Source of the DNA: an uncultured Lachnospiraceae bacterium
GTDB lineage: Bacteria > Bacillota > Clostridia > Lachnospirales > Lachnospiraceae
Direction of reading: 5' to 3'
Length of the DNA stretch: 64,000 bases
NCBI GenBank assembly: GCA_937965795.1
Contig: CALCMD010000008.1
Location: forward strand, 1-64,000
Both the position numbers and the translations under genes were made by a program. Shown in pieces: positions 34,220 through 42,430 of this stretch. The first letter of the stretch is position 1. Every line of letters begins with the position of its first letter. Below the pieces are notes generated by a model. The model did not search any database, was not told the DNA's origin, and saw nothing but the letters and a program-made list of their open reading frames with translations.

Positions 34220-36118
34220 CTACACCCCTTGCAATGAGACGACCGGTTTCGCGTTTTCCACCAGATTTTCCGTCTCCGGAATATAGCCGATCACATTTTC
34301 GGCCAGCCAGTCCATTTTTATGATCTCTTCGGGACTCAGCGCCTTTTCGGCGTCTTTCTGAACGATTCCTTTCTGCGAATACAGAATTCCGGAAAATGGA
34401 TTGAAATCTCCCTTACAGATGGTCTCCTTTAAAAGGTCGATCAGGCGGGTCGTACCGATGGGAAGATGATGGGAACAGATCACATCCACAATCCCCGCAG
34501 ACATTCCCCACCAGTAATTCAGCCCCTTTGTCTCTGCGGAAGCATCGTCATACTTCCAGGAACCGTTCATGATATTGCGGATCATCTGTTCATAAAATTT
34601 CCCCCAATGCCACACCGGCATGGCCAGATTCCAGGGGCCGTCCTTCGTCACACGATAAAGGCCGAACGCTCTGCTCGCACTGGAAGGAGCGATAATATCC
34701 TGTCCGGAAATGTAATGGATATCATTAGCCGCAAAGGTTTTCGCTGCATCATGCTCCTTCAGGGTGGACCATTCCAGAAAAATCTTCGCACGGGGATTCA
34801 CCATTTTCGCCCCCAGCGCAAACGCATTGATATTCGCCATCATACCAAAAATGGGGTAATCTGCGATATAGCCGATTTTATCATTTCCCGCCAGCGCCCC
34901 CGCGATGGCGCCCATCAGGAACTTTGCCTCATACATGCGTGCATAATACGTACGGATATGCCTGTAGGACGTATTCAGGGAACAGTTTAAAATCTTCACC
35001 TCCGGATGCTCGATAGCCGCTTTCAGGCTCCCCTTTAAGAGAGGCGGCGAGGTAGTGAAAATCAGATTGTTTCCATCCGCAATCGCTTTTTCCAAAAGCT
35101 CCTCCACATTTGTCTCCGTAGCGCCGTCGTAGGACGCCGTAGTGACCTGGTCGGCAAATGCCTCCTGCAAATGAAGTCTCCCCAGCTCATGCGCATAGGT
35201 CCAGCCGGAGGTTTCGGCCGTTTTTTCATGAAGGAAAGCGACCTGCTGCTTCGGAGCGCTGACGGGTATCAGGCGGGCAAAAATATTTTTCTTTCTCTCC
35301 CCGTCCTCCGCAGGCTGCATCTGAAGCTCCACAGATTCGCCCGTGCGCAGCAGCTTGAATTCATCCCAGGATTTTATAAGTTTTTCTTTCAGCTCAGCGC
35401 TGGTCATATTCTTTAAGACCTGATAATCATAGAGATCAATAAAAGAAAGAAAAACGTCTCCCGGCAGTACCTGAAGCTTCTTTCCGCCGTTGGCCTCAAA
35501 TTCAACGGTAAAACGGGAATAGAATGAGCTGAAATCCATCCTGTCATCATCGCTCCATACCTCATCCGGACGTTTTCCCATCAGATACTGAAGCTTCGCA
35601 AAGCTGCCCTCCTGAGAAAACCAGATATAGTTTACCCCCGATAAACTGTAAAAATCCATAAACTCATAATAGATCTGCGTCTCTTTATCTTCGGAACGGG
35701 GCGGTATGATACGGGTCACGTTTCCGAGAATGGAAACAGCGTCAAAGAATTTGAGCACGCTCACCCGCTTATTTCCTTCTTCTATATAAAACCGGTTCAT
35801 AAACTCATATGCTTTGACCGGCTCCTGAATCCCCTCATCCAGATGCGCCCGGTACAGGCTCATCCATTTCGCCGCAAATTCCGTATCGGACTTCAGCAGC
35901 GGATAAAAGCTCTTGCTGAACGCCGAACTTCTTCCCGCGCTCTTCGTGCCCGCAATCTGGTCTGCCGGAATCTGTACCAGCCCCAAAGGAACTGTGCCTG
36001 CGGCGGTGATATTCTTCTCTTTCAAAAGATCATCCAGAACGGCCGGCGCACCGCCCTCCTTTTTTCCCAGATGATACGCTTTATCATAATCGATTAGTGC
36101 TTCTGATGCTGTAGTCAT
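34220..36118 (-). CDS. Cytoplasmic fusion: N-terminal ParB-like region plus BMP (basic membrane protein) ligand-binding domain
   Basis: About 632 residues from the ATG at 36118, ten nt after AGGAGG; earlier in-frame starts have poorly placed sites. There is no signal peptide or lipobox. The N-terminal part (about 1-290) includes NRFYIEEGNKRVSVLKFF, which resembles the DGxHR core of ParB/sulfiredoxin-like folds. The C-terminal part (about 300-615) is a type I periplasmic-binding fold of the BMP/Med family: FLHEKTAETSGWTYAHELGR, FTTSPPL, MYEAKFLMGAIAG, IGYIADYPIFG. BMP proteins normally bind nucleosides outside the cell; here the domain appears intracellular, so a sensor role is more likely than transport. 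No permease genes are nearby. Confidence 0.72.
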   Translation of the reverse strand: MTTASEALIDYDKAYHLGKKEGGAPAVLDDLLKEKNITAAGTVPLGLVQIPADQIAGTKSAGRSSAFSKSFYPLLKSDTEFAAKWMSLYRAHLDEGIQEPVKAYEFMNRFYIEEGNKRVSVLKFFDAVSILGNVTRIIPPRSEDKETQIYYEFMDFYSLSGVNYIWFSQEGSFAKLQYLMGKRPDEVWSDDDRMDFSSFYSRFTVEFEANGGKKLQVLPGDVFLSFIDLYDYQVLKNMTSAELKEKLIKSWDEFKLLRTGESVELQMQPAEDGERKKNIFARLIPVSAPKQQVAFLHEKTAETSGWTYAHELGRLHLQEAFADQVTTASYDGATETNVEELLEKAIADGNNLIFTTSPPLLKGSLKAAIEHPEVKILNCSLNTSYRHIRTYYARMYEAKFLMGAIAGALAGNDKIGYIADYPIFGMMANINAFALGAKMVNPRAKIFLEWSTLKEHDAAKTFAANDIHYISGQDIIAPSSASRAFGLYRVTKDGPWNLAMPVWHWGKFYEQMIRNIMNGSWKYDDASAETKGLNYWWGMSAGIVDVICSHHLPIGTTRLIDLLKETICKGDFNPFSGILYSQKGIVQKDAEKALSPEEIIKMDWLAENVIGYIPETENLVENAKPVVSLQGV

Positions 36119-36323
36119 TGCTGTCATTCCTCCTTTTCGGCGGTAATGCCCCCTCCTTTCCGTCGGCGGCATGTCGTCGGAAACCATTCTGAAAATGAAC
36201 TTCGTTCATTTGGTTTCCTCCTACACAAAATGCCTGAGTACTGTTCAGGTACCCAAGCACAGTTTACGCAATCCTGCTTTAGAAAGCAAGACTTTATTCA
36301 TATTAATAAGGATAGGATTTCTT

Positions 36324-37796
36324 TTATTCCTTCCCTTTATCCACTAACGGAAACTGAAATGCTCTGAAAATCACCAAATTCGTGCCATAGAGCTGTTTCA
36401 TTAAAGATTTATCATCGTCACATAAAAGGTGAATCTTCCCATCTCTGCTGTTACAGACACAAATTCCCTCCATATACCGGGAAAGAACCCTGTCTTTTAT
36501 ATATTGTTCTTTGTCATCCTGCAATTCTTCCGTTATGTTTTCCTCTATGCTTTTGATAAATTTCCCGTATGGAACATGCTTTGTCATTGGTCTTTTACTG
36601 CATAATACAACCTTATCATTACTGTTTATATATTCCTTATATATCACTGACTCATAAAGATGCCTCTTTATTTCATCTGAGTTTTTTGAAATGATTCTAA
36701 TTTCACTGTCCTCAATAAAAGGCAGCTCTTCGTGATTTAAAAGTTTCTTACTTAATTCAACAATATATTCCGGTGCATAATATTTGGTTGGAGATGTTTT
36801 TATCTCATCCAGCGCTTTCCAAAAGAAATTATCTGTAAAGCTTAAATAATTGTCAAAGTTTCCCTTTGCATTGATCCATCGCTTTAACAGGTTTTCTTTT
36901 GTTGGAAACAGTTCGTTTTGTTTCAACATCCAGTCAACGATTATTTCCGCCATCCATTCCAGATTTGAAATATGCTTATTGAAAACGACCTGAGAATACG
37001 AAAAAAACTTATTTATGAGATATTGATCCGCTGCCGCAATTCCTTTTTCATTCACACATAAGATTTCTTTCCCATCGTACACTCTTCTCTCCAGGCATCT
37101 GATTAACTGATTCATTTCAAAGCTTCCAAATCCGGTGCCCGCAAAAGCCGCATCGCGCATCATATAGTCAATTCCGTCTGCATCAATCTCTGAATGCAAA
37201 ATCTGCACCCATAGCGGATTTGTGTCCTGTCTTTTTACATTCCCCGTAATCATATCGCAAATAATATCGATCGATGCTTCTCCACATTCTTCTGTGATGA
37301 TTTTCTTTATCTGGGCATCTGTGCGAATAATAGCCGCCCCTACCGATTCATGATGGCCTTCGATAGCTTCTACCATAAATTCCTTCTCAACCGGCAATGA
37401 AAATTTTTCTATATATCGTTTTATATCACTATTTACCGCCTGGCAAACACTGTCCTCCTGATAGTTTTCCATGCCTTTTTTATAGGGTGTTTCACATACA
37501 TGAGAAAGCGGATAATGCCCAATGTCGTGCAGCAGCCCCGCCATTCGTATGATTTTTCTGTCCTCATCCGGCAGCTCCAGTTGTTTGGCCATTTTATCTG
37601 CAATGTGCATGACTCCTAACGAATGAATATACCTTGTATGTTCAGAACCCGGGAAAATCCAGTTTGCAATGCTTAACTGCTTAATGCTCTGCAATCTTTT
37701 AAACAGCAAAGTATCCATGACGGCCTTCTCCGCATCGGTATATTCAATAAATCCATGTACATTATCAAGTATCTTATCCGTAAATTTTATCGCCAT
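36324..37796 (-). CDS. HD-domain phosphohydrolase (YwfO/dGTPase-like)
   Basis: 490 residues. The HD motif set is complete: TRYIHSLGVMHIADKMA (His), LLHDIGHYPLSH (His-Asp), EGHHESVGAAI, and DADGIDYMMRDA (late Asp). This resembles dNTP triphosphohydrolases of the YwfO/SAMHD1 type, which remove triphosphate from dNTPs. The C-terminal half is helical and charged. Base composition is lower in GC than in the neighbours. It is 10 bp behind a YwgA-like gene under one consensus promoter. In B. subtilis ywfO and ywgA are also adjacent, as far as I recall. Confidence 0.82.
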   Translation of the reverse strand: MAIKFTDKILDNVHGFIEYTDAEKAVMDTLLFKRLQSIKQLSIANWIFPGSEHTRYIHSLGVMHIADKMAKQLELPDEDRKIIRMAGLLHDIGHYPLSHVCETPYKKGMENYQEDSVCQAVNSDIKRYIEKFSLPVEKEFMVEAIEGHHESVGAAIIRTDAQIKKIITEECGEASIDIICDMITGNVKRQDTNPLWVQILHSEIDADGIDYMMRDAAFAGTGFGSFEMNQLIRCLERRVYDGKEILCVNEKGIAAADQYLINKFFSYSQVVFNKHISNLEWMAEIIVDWMLKQNELFPTKENLLKRWINAKGNFDNYLSFTDNFFWKALDEIKTSPTKYYAPEYIVELSKKLLNHEELPFIEDSEIRIISKNSDEIKRHLYESVIYKEYINSNDKVVLCSKRPMTKHVPYGKFIKSIEENITEELQDDKEQYIKDRVLSRYMEGICVCNSRDGKIHLLCDDDKSLMKQLYGTNLVIFRAFQFPLVDKGKE

Positions 37797-37806
37797 TTTC
37801 CAACAC

Positions 37807-38286
37807 CTACATAGCCAACTTCTCTATCAAATGATAAGCCCTTCTGTTTAAAGCGGCATCATTTAAATGCGGCTTTCTGTCCATCAATACCTGAAGCACT
37901 TCATCTTCCGAAGCATTGCTTCCCATTTCTTTCATCCTCAAAAAATGAATGGAAGCAAGACATTCTGTCCAGTTTTTCATTCCATATTTTTCTTTCGCAT
38001 CCTCATCACTGAAAATTTCTTTTAATCTTTTAATGCGCTGTTCTGCTTCCTGCGTGTAATTTAATTCTATACAGGCGCTTCCATTTTCCATATACATATC
38101 GTCTAATAAAACCTGCGAGTACGGTCCATGCTTATACCAGTCAAATCCATAATGGCCAATATTTACGCCTTCTTCCTGCAAAAGATAAACCATCTTCTGC
38201 ATTTTTAACCGATCGTCAAAACTTCCATATGAAAATGGCTCGTCAAAAACCTTCTTATATACCGGCAATAAAAACTTATTCGCCAT
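37807..38286 (-). CDS. YwgA-like protein
   Basis: 159 residues from the ATG at 38286 (GGAGGGG upstream). The core, DDRLKMQKMVYLLQEEGVNI followed by WYKHGPYSQVLLDDM, matches the YwgA pattern (KLQKMxYIxK...YGPYS) and looks distantly like the Panacea/SocA (DUF4065) fold of antitoxins. The role is unknown. It precedes and is likely co-transcribed with the HD phosphohydrolase. A control protein for the phosphohydrolase is a reasonable guess, not shown by the sequence. Confidence 0.65.
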   Translation of the reverse strand: MANKFLLPVYKKVFDEPFSYGSFDDRLKMQKMVYLLQEEGVNIGHYGFDWYKHGPYSQVLLDDMYMENGSACIELNYTQEAEQRIKRLKEIFSDEDAKEKYGMKNWTECLASIHFLRMKEMGSNASEDEVLQVLMDRKPHLNDAALNRRAYHLIEKLAM

Positions 38287-38411
38287 AACAGCCCCTCCTT
38301 CCGCCATTTTTATATTCCATGATTTTTATCTGTTCATAGACTTCTCTGTATCTTATTATACAGAAAAGACTGCCCCTTGTATACTTAAACTTTCCCACTT
38401 TCCACAATCGA

Positions 38412-38440
38412 ATTATATCAGATAGTTTTTGTTATGTCAA
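38412..38440 (-). promoter_or_regulatory. Consensus promoter of the YwgA/HD pair
   Basis: TTGACA, 17 nt, TATAAT on the minus strand, about 125 bp before the start at 38286. Confidence 0.85.
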
Positions 38441-38499
38441 TTACTTTTTTAAGTATTTATTAAATCAAAATGTGATTCTTTTGATATGTTTTTTCACCG

Positions 38500-38529
38500 A
38501 AAAAAGGAGCCATCTTTCCGATAGCTCCT
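38500..38529 (-). terminator. Terminator of the ABC transporter operon
   Basis: AGGAGCTATC and GATGGCTCCT form a 10-bp stem (one mismatch) with a 5-nt loop, followed by TTTTTT on the minus strand, 18 bp after the permease stop. Confidence 0.8.
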
Positions 38530-38547
38530 GACATAAAATCTTTTTTC

Positions 38548-39315
38548 TTACAGCCCTCTTTTTTTCAATACATGATGCTCCAGATTCGAGAAAACCAGTT
38601 TATCCACCAGCATCCCCACCAGTATGATAATCAGCATCACGGCCATGACCTGATTAATATCCGCCATGTCGCGTCCCGCCATCAGAGTATAGCCCAGCCC
38701 CACATAAGCGGACATCACCTCGCCGGACATCAGCGCGCGCCACGCAAAGGACCAGGACTGTTTCAGCCCCGCCAGTACGCCAGGCAGAGCCGCCGGCCAG
38801 ATGACCTCTTTATAAAGCTGCCACTTTTTCGCCCCCATTGTCTGCGCTGCCTTCACATAAATCGGAGGAACCGTGCGGATTGCATTCTCGATGGCAAGGG
38901 ACACGCTGAACGTGGAACCGATGACGACTACAAACAGGATAGAAGCCTCTCCCAGTCCAAACCAGAGAATCGCAAACGGCACCCAGCAGACGCTCGGCAG
39001 CGACTGAATTCCATTCAAAAGAGGCTTCAGATTCCGGTTAAAATAATTGGAAGCTGAAATCAGAATTCCCAATGCAGCGCCCACGACAAGGGAAATCGCA
39101 AACCCCAGAAGTACGCGGCGGATACTGAACGCCGTCGCCTTTAAAAGCGTGCCGTTTTCAATCATACGCTCCAGACTTCTCACAACTCCAAGCGGGGAGG
39201 GCATTGCATAAGATTTCCAAATTCCAAACACGCTCGTTCCAAGCGTATACACGATCTGCCATAACAGAATGAGCAGAACGATGAACAGCAGGCTATTCAG
39301 CCTTTTCATGGTCAT
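38548..39315 (-). CDS. ABC transporter permease, sulfonate/taurine/nitrate type
   Basis: About 255 residues with six membrane helices. The permease signature EVIWPAALPGVLAGLKQSWSFAWRALMSGE contains the EAA loop (about 170-200), as in SsuC/TauC. The start is uncertain: TTG at 39330, ATG at 39315 or ATG at 39309, all overlapping the ATPase gene. With the ATPase and lipoprotein genes it forms an uptake system for a small organic anion such as a sulfonate. Which one cannot be told. Confidence 0.88.
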   Translation of the reverse strand: MTMKRLNSLLFIVLLILLWQIVYTLGTSVFGIWKSYAMPSPLGVVRSLERMIENGTLLKATAFSIRRVLLGFAISLVVGAALGILISASNYFNRNLKPLLNGIQSLPSVCWVPFAILWFGLGEASILFVVVIGSTFSVSLAIENAIRTVPPIYVKAAQTMGAKKWQLYKEVIWPAALPGVLAGLKQSWSFAWRALMSGEVMSAYVGLGYTLMAGRDMADINQVMAVMLIIILVGMLVDKLVFSNLEHHVLKKRGL

Positions 39316-40075
39316 ATTCTTCTTTTGCAAACTTCTCCACCTCCCTTTCTACACAATTCAAAATCTTATGGCGTATTTTCAGGAACTCCGGGGCGTCATT
39401 GCGGCGGGGACGGGGCAGATCAACCGAAAAAATCTCCTTGATACAGCCCGGATTGTCTGACAATACCACGATACGGTCTGCCAGAAATACCGCTTCCTCC
39501 ACGCTGTGGGTAACAAAAAGCACCGTCTTTCCAGTCTCCTCCCAGATCTCCTCCAGATCCGCACGGAGCTTGTTTGTCGTCTGCTTATCCAGGGCTGAGA
39601 ACGGCTCGTCCATCAGAAGCACCGGTCCGTCCAGACACAATGCGCGCGCCAGCGCCGTCCTCTGCCGCATACCGCCGCTGATTTCATGAATGCGGTAATT
39701 CCGGAAATCCCATAGCTGCACCATTTTCAGATAATGCTCTGCTCTCCGGCTCTGCTCTTCCTTCGGAATCCCCATCATCCGCATCCCGAATTTCACATTT
39801 TCCAGCACATTCAGCCAGGGAAAAAGCGCATGCTCCTGAAACATGACCACCCGGTCCGCTCCCGGCCCCGTGATCTTCTCTCCATCCAGGTATAATTCTC
39901 CGCCTGTGGGATGATCCAGTCCCGCAACAATGTTCAGGATCGTGGATTTCCCGCATCCGGAAGGCCCTACGATACAGACAAACTCCCCTTCTTCAATATG
40001 CAGGGAAATGTCTTTTAATGTTTCTTTTTCAGACCCCTCAAACGTTCTGTTTACATTTTTGATCTCTAATGCCAT
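39293..40075 (-). CDS. ABC transporter ATP-binding protein, sulfonate/taurine/nitrate type
   Basis: About 260 residues from the ATG at 40075 (GGAGGACGCACGGC upstream). Walker A is GPSGCGKST, the Q-loop region is VVMFQEHALFPWL, the signature is ISGGMRQRTALARAL (with GG replacing the usual GQ order), and Walker B is LLMDEPFSALD, with the switch His in VTHSVEEA. It powers the adjacent permease. Its end overlaps the permease start, a sign of translational coupling. Confidence 0.9.
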   Translation of the reverse strand: MALEIKNVNRTFEGSEKETLKDISLHIEEGEFVCIVGPSGCGKSTILNIVAGLDHPTGGELYLDGEKITGPGADRVVMFQEHALFPWLNVLENVKFGMRMMGIPKEEQSRRAEHYLKMVQLWDFRNYRIHEISGGMRQRTALARALCLDGPVLLMDEPFSALDKQTTNKLRADLEEIWEETGKTVLFVTHSVEEAVFLADRIVVLSDNPGCIKEIFSVDLPRPRRNDAPEFLKIRHKILNCVEREVEKFAKEEYDHEKAE

Positions 40076-40097
40076 GCCGTGCGTCCTCCGCATTTAT

Positions 40098-41105
40098 CTA
40101 TTCTTTGTCACCGCCGGATAATCCTTCCAGAATGGAAGTATCTACAAATCCCTCTTTCGGCAGCGCCGTGATGAAGCCCTGCTCATAGGATGTCTGTGCA
40201 AAAGCGTTTAATGCCTCTTCGTTTAATTTTGTCGTAACATTTGTTCTGGAAAAAGCGCCAAGCACTGTGTCTTTTTCATACTCATTTCCTGTCAGAGATT
40301 GTATTTCATCGATCATCGCGTCTACCGACCCCTCCAGATTCTGGTTGATCTCATCGGTAACCTCCTGATGCAGCTCCAGGAACTTTTTCACCACTTCAGG
40401 ATTCTCTTCCATAAATTCATTCCGGACAATCACGACAGCGACCGGATAGTTTCCACCGAGATAAATATCCTGATAGTCTAAAAGCAGATCGACTTCGTCC
40501 GTCGCCGTCAGAATCGTTCCCCACGGCTCCGGCACCAGAGCGGCGTCCACGGTTCCCTGATCAAACATGTTCTGGAGATTGGAATTATCGACCGCCACGA
40601 TCTCTACGGTTCCTCCCTCGGAAACCGGCGTAAGCCCGTTTTCTGAAAGAAGATTTAACAGACAGAGATGCTGTGTGTTTCCGATCTGCGGAATCGCTAC
40701 CGTTTTCCCTGACAGCTCGGAAACAGAGCTGATGTCCAGAGACGCGCTTTTTACCAGAACAGCGCCCGCGTCGGCGGCATTCGCAATCACGGTAATATCA
40801 CCGTCTGATTTTACATTTCCGTTTACCGCAGGAACCGGCCCGATATATCCCATGTCGATCTCTCCTGCAAAAAATGCTTCTACTTCAGAAGATCCCGCCG
40901 TAAAAGTCGTCCAGGACACCTCATAATCCTCTCCAAGCTTCTCTTCTAACATACCCTGATTTTTCATCACCAATGCCTGTGCATGTGTAATATTCGGAAA
41001 ACATGCCATACGAACCTTGCTGCTCGCTTCTTTTTGTGCGCCGCATCCCGTCGCCAGAACGAGTGCTCCAATCATCATGCAAACGCTTGCAATACATTTT
41101 TTCAT
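40098..41105 (-). CDS. ABC transporter substrate-binding lipoprotein, SsuA/TauA type
   Basis: 335 residues from the ATG at 41105. The lipobox is LATGC (Cys near residue 20). The mature protein begins with the family pattern RMACFPNITHAQALVMKNQG, and has MGYIGPVPAVNG and ALVPEPWGTIL, characteristic of nitrate/sulfonate/taurine or related binding proteins. It is the first gene of the three-gene operon, with its own promoter divergent from lacI-type regulation. Confidence 0.88.
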   Translation of the reverse strand: MKKCIASVCMMIGALVLATGCGAQKEASSKVRMACFPNITHAQALVMKNQGMLEEKLGEDYEVSWTTFTAGSSEVEAFFAGEIDMGYIGPVPAVNGNVKSDGDITVIANAADAGAVLVKSASLDISSVSELSGKTVAIPQIGNTQHLCLLNLLSENGLTPVSEGGTVEIVAVDNSNLQNMFDQGTVDAALVPEPWGTILTATDEVDLLLDYQDIYLGGNYPVAVVIVRNEFMEENPEVVKKFLELHQEVTDEINQNLEGSVDAMIDEIQSLTGNEYEKDTVLGAFSRTNVTTKLNEEALNAFAQTSYEQGFITALPKEGFVDTSILEGLSGGDKE

Positions 41106-41156
41106 AAAACCCTCCGATTCACCTTGCATTTCTGCTTTATTTTTTTTATATTGTAG

Positions 41157-41192
41157 ATAATAACGTCAAATCAGGGTAGGGTCAACTGATTT
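41157..41192 (-). promoter_or_regulatory. Promoter of the ABC operon with an overlapping inverted repeat
   Basis: TTGACC, 17 nt, TATTAT on the minus strand (41157-41185). AAATCAG (41168-41174) and CTGATTT (41186-41192) form a perfect 7-bp inverted repeat with 11 bp between, covering the -35. This is a natural binding site for a dimeric repressor such as the divergent LacI-family protein. Confidence 0.6.
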
Positions 41193-41238
41193 TTAAGCAA
41201 ACGATTTCACAAGAAAAATCACAACAGGAGGTTCTGAT

Positions 41239-42219
41239 ATGTCATTAAAGAGAATTGCAGAGATGACAGGGGTGTCCGTCTCCACTGTCTCCAGAGTTCT
41301 GAATAATAAAAACTATAACTGTGCATCCGCTGATCTGAAAAACAAAATCTGGGCGGCAGCAGAAGAAATTCACTATGTCCCAAACGAAAATGCCAGAAAT
41401 CTCCAGCGGGGAAAACAAAAATCCCCTGCACACCCCGCCCGGAAACTGGCCGTAGTACTTGGAAGATTTGATTCTCTGACAAAAGACCCGTTTTTTGCCG
41501 AGCTTTTCCGAAGCGTGGAACAGGAAGTCTTTGCAAACGGATGTATCCTTTCCGATTTTTTTACTGCCGGAGAATTTAGAAAAAGAGAAATCCCTCATGC
41601 GGACGGATTTATCATCCTGGGAAGAAGTTCAGAAAGTTTCTTAAGCGGCATTCAGAAGATCACCAGAAATATTGTCGCCATCGACCGGAACCCCACCGAT
41701 TTCGAAATCGACGAAGTCATCTGCGACGGTCAGGAAGCGGCGTCCCTGGCCATGAATTACCTGATTGGCAAAGGCCATGAAAAAATTGGCTACATCGGGG
41801 ACTGTTCCTATGAGGTTCGGTATGTGGGATACTGCGATTCCCTGATCAGACGCCGTCTGCCCCTGGACTACTCCTCCATATATCCTACCGACCAGACCGA
41901 AGAGGCCGGGTATCAGGCCATGAAACAAATTCTGGAACGTGGGGAACTGCAAGCCGTTTTCTGCGCAAATGACGCCACGGCGCTTGGAGCCGTCCGTGCT
42001 TTTGCGGAAGAGAAACTCAAACCTCGTATGGATCTCATCTCGATCGATAATATCCAGTCCGCCCAGGAGGTTTCCCCTCTTCTTACCACGGTCAATATTC
42101 CCAAAGAGGACATGGGAAAAATGGCGGTCAAGATTCTGCTCGACCGGATAAACCACGGGCATACGGAGATGATGCGGGTGGAATTTCCGCCCAGACTGAT
42201 TCGCCGGGAGAGCTGCTGA
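41239..42219 (+). CDS. LacI-family transcriptional regulator
   Basis: 326 residues. The N-terminal helix-turn-helix MSLKRIAEMTGVSVSTVSRV and hinge helix (VPNENARNLQ) are typical. The periplasmic-binding-like effector domain runs from about 70 to 326 (KIGYIGD, VFCANDATALGAVRAF, TTVNIPKEDMGKMAV). It probably autoregulates and controls the divergent ABC operon through the intergenic repeat. The usual effectors are sugars or nucleobases; the neighbouring transporter is not of a sugar type. The site is ACAGGAGGTTCTGAT. Confidence 0.92.
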   Translation: MSLKRIAEMTGVSVSTVSRVLNNKNYNCASADLKNKIWAAAEEIHYVPNENARNLQRGKQKSPAHPARKLAVVLGRFDSLTKDPFFAELFRSVEQEVFANGCILSDFFTAGEFRKREIPHADGFIILGRSSESFLSGIQKITRNIVAIDRNPTDFEIDEVICDGQEAASLAMNYLIGKGHEKIGYIGDCSYEVRYVGYCDSLIRRRLPLDYSSIYPTDQTEEAGYQAMKQILERGELQAVFCANDATALGAVRAFAEEKLKPRMDLISIDNIQSAQEVSPLLTTVNIPKEDMGKMAVKILLDRINHGHTEMMRVEFPPRLIRRESC

Positions 42220-42248
42220 GCCTTATGGCTCAGGCATCCCTCCCGGCG
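42202..42248 (+). terminator. Terminator of the LacI-family gene
   Basis: CGCCGGGAG pairs with CTCCCGGCG, enclosing an inner TGAGCC-TTAT-GGCTCA stem, followed by TTTTCTTT. The stem begins inside the last codons of the gene. Confidence 0.85.
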
Positions 42249-42254
42249 TTTTCT

Positions 42255-42428
42255 TTACACAAACCGGTTTTGCCTCTCATCGTACTGATAATCAATCTTT
42301 TTCATCTGCTCCACCAGCTCTTCCTGATTGATTTCCAGCTCCGCACAGAGCATTGCCAGCGAAGCGTAATGATCCCGGAGCTGGGTGTTGACATAGCTCA
42401 AGAGTATCATCGGATCTTTGGGTATCAT
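42255..42428 (-). CDS. DUF4250 small protein
   Basis: 57 residues, MIPKDPMILLSYVNTQLRDH at the start, then an acidic helix (CAELEINQEELVEQMKK). The ATG follows GAGGAGGTAAAC. This is the DUF4250 pattern: a short alpha-helical protein with a winged-helix-like look, common in Lachnospiraceae and of unknown function. It lies 2 bp after the clpB stop, so it is probably co-transcribed with the chaperone gene. Confidence 0.82.
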   Translation of the reverse strand: MIPKDPMILLSYVNTQLRDHYASLAMLCAELEINQEELVEQMKKIDYQYDERQNRFV

Positions 42429-42430
42429 GT

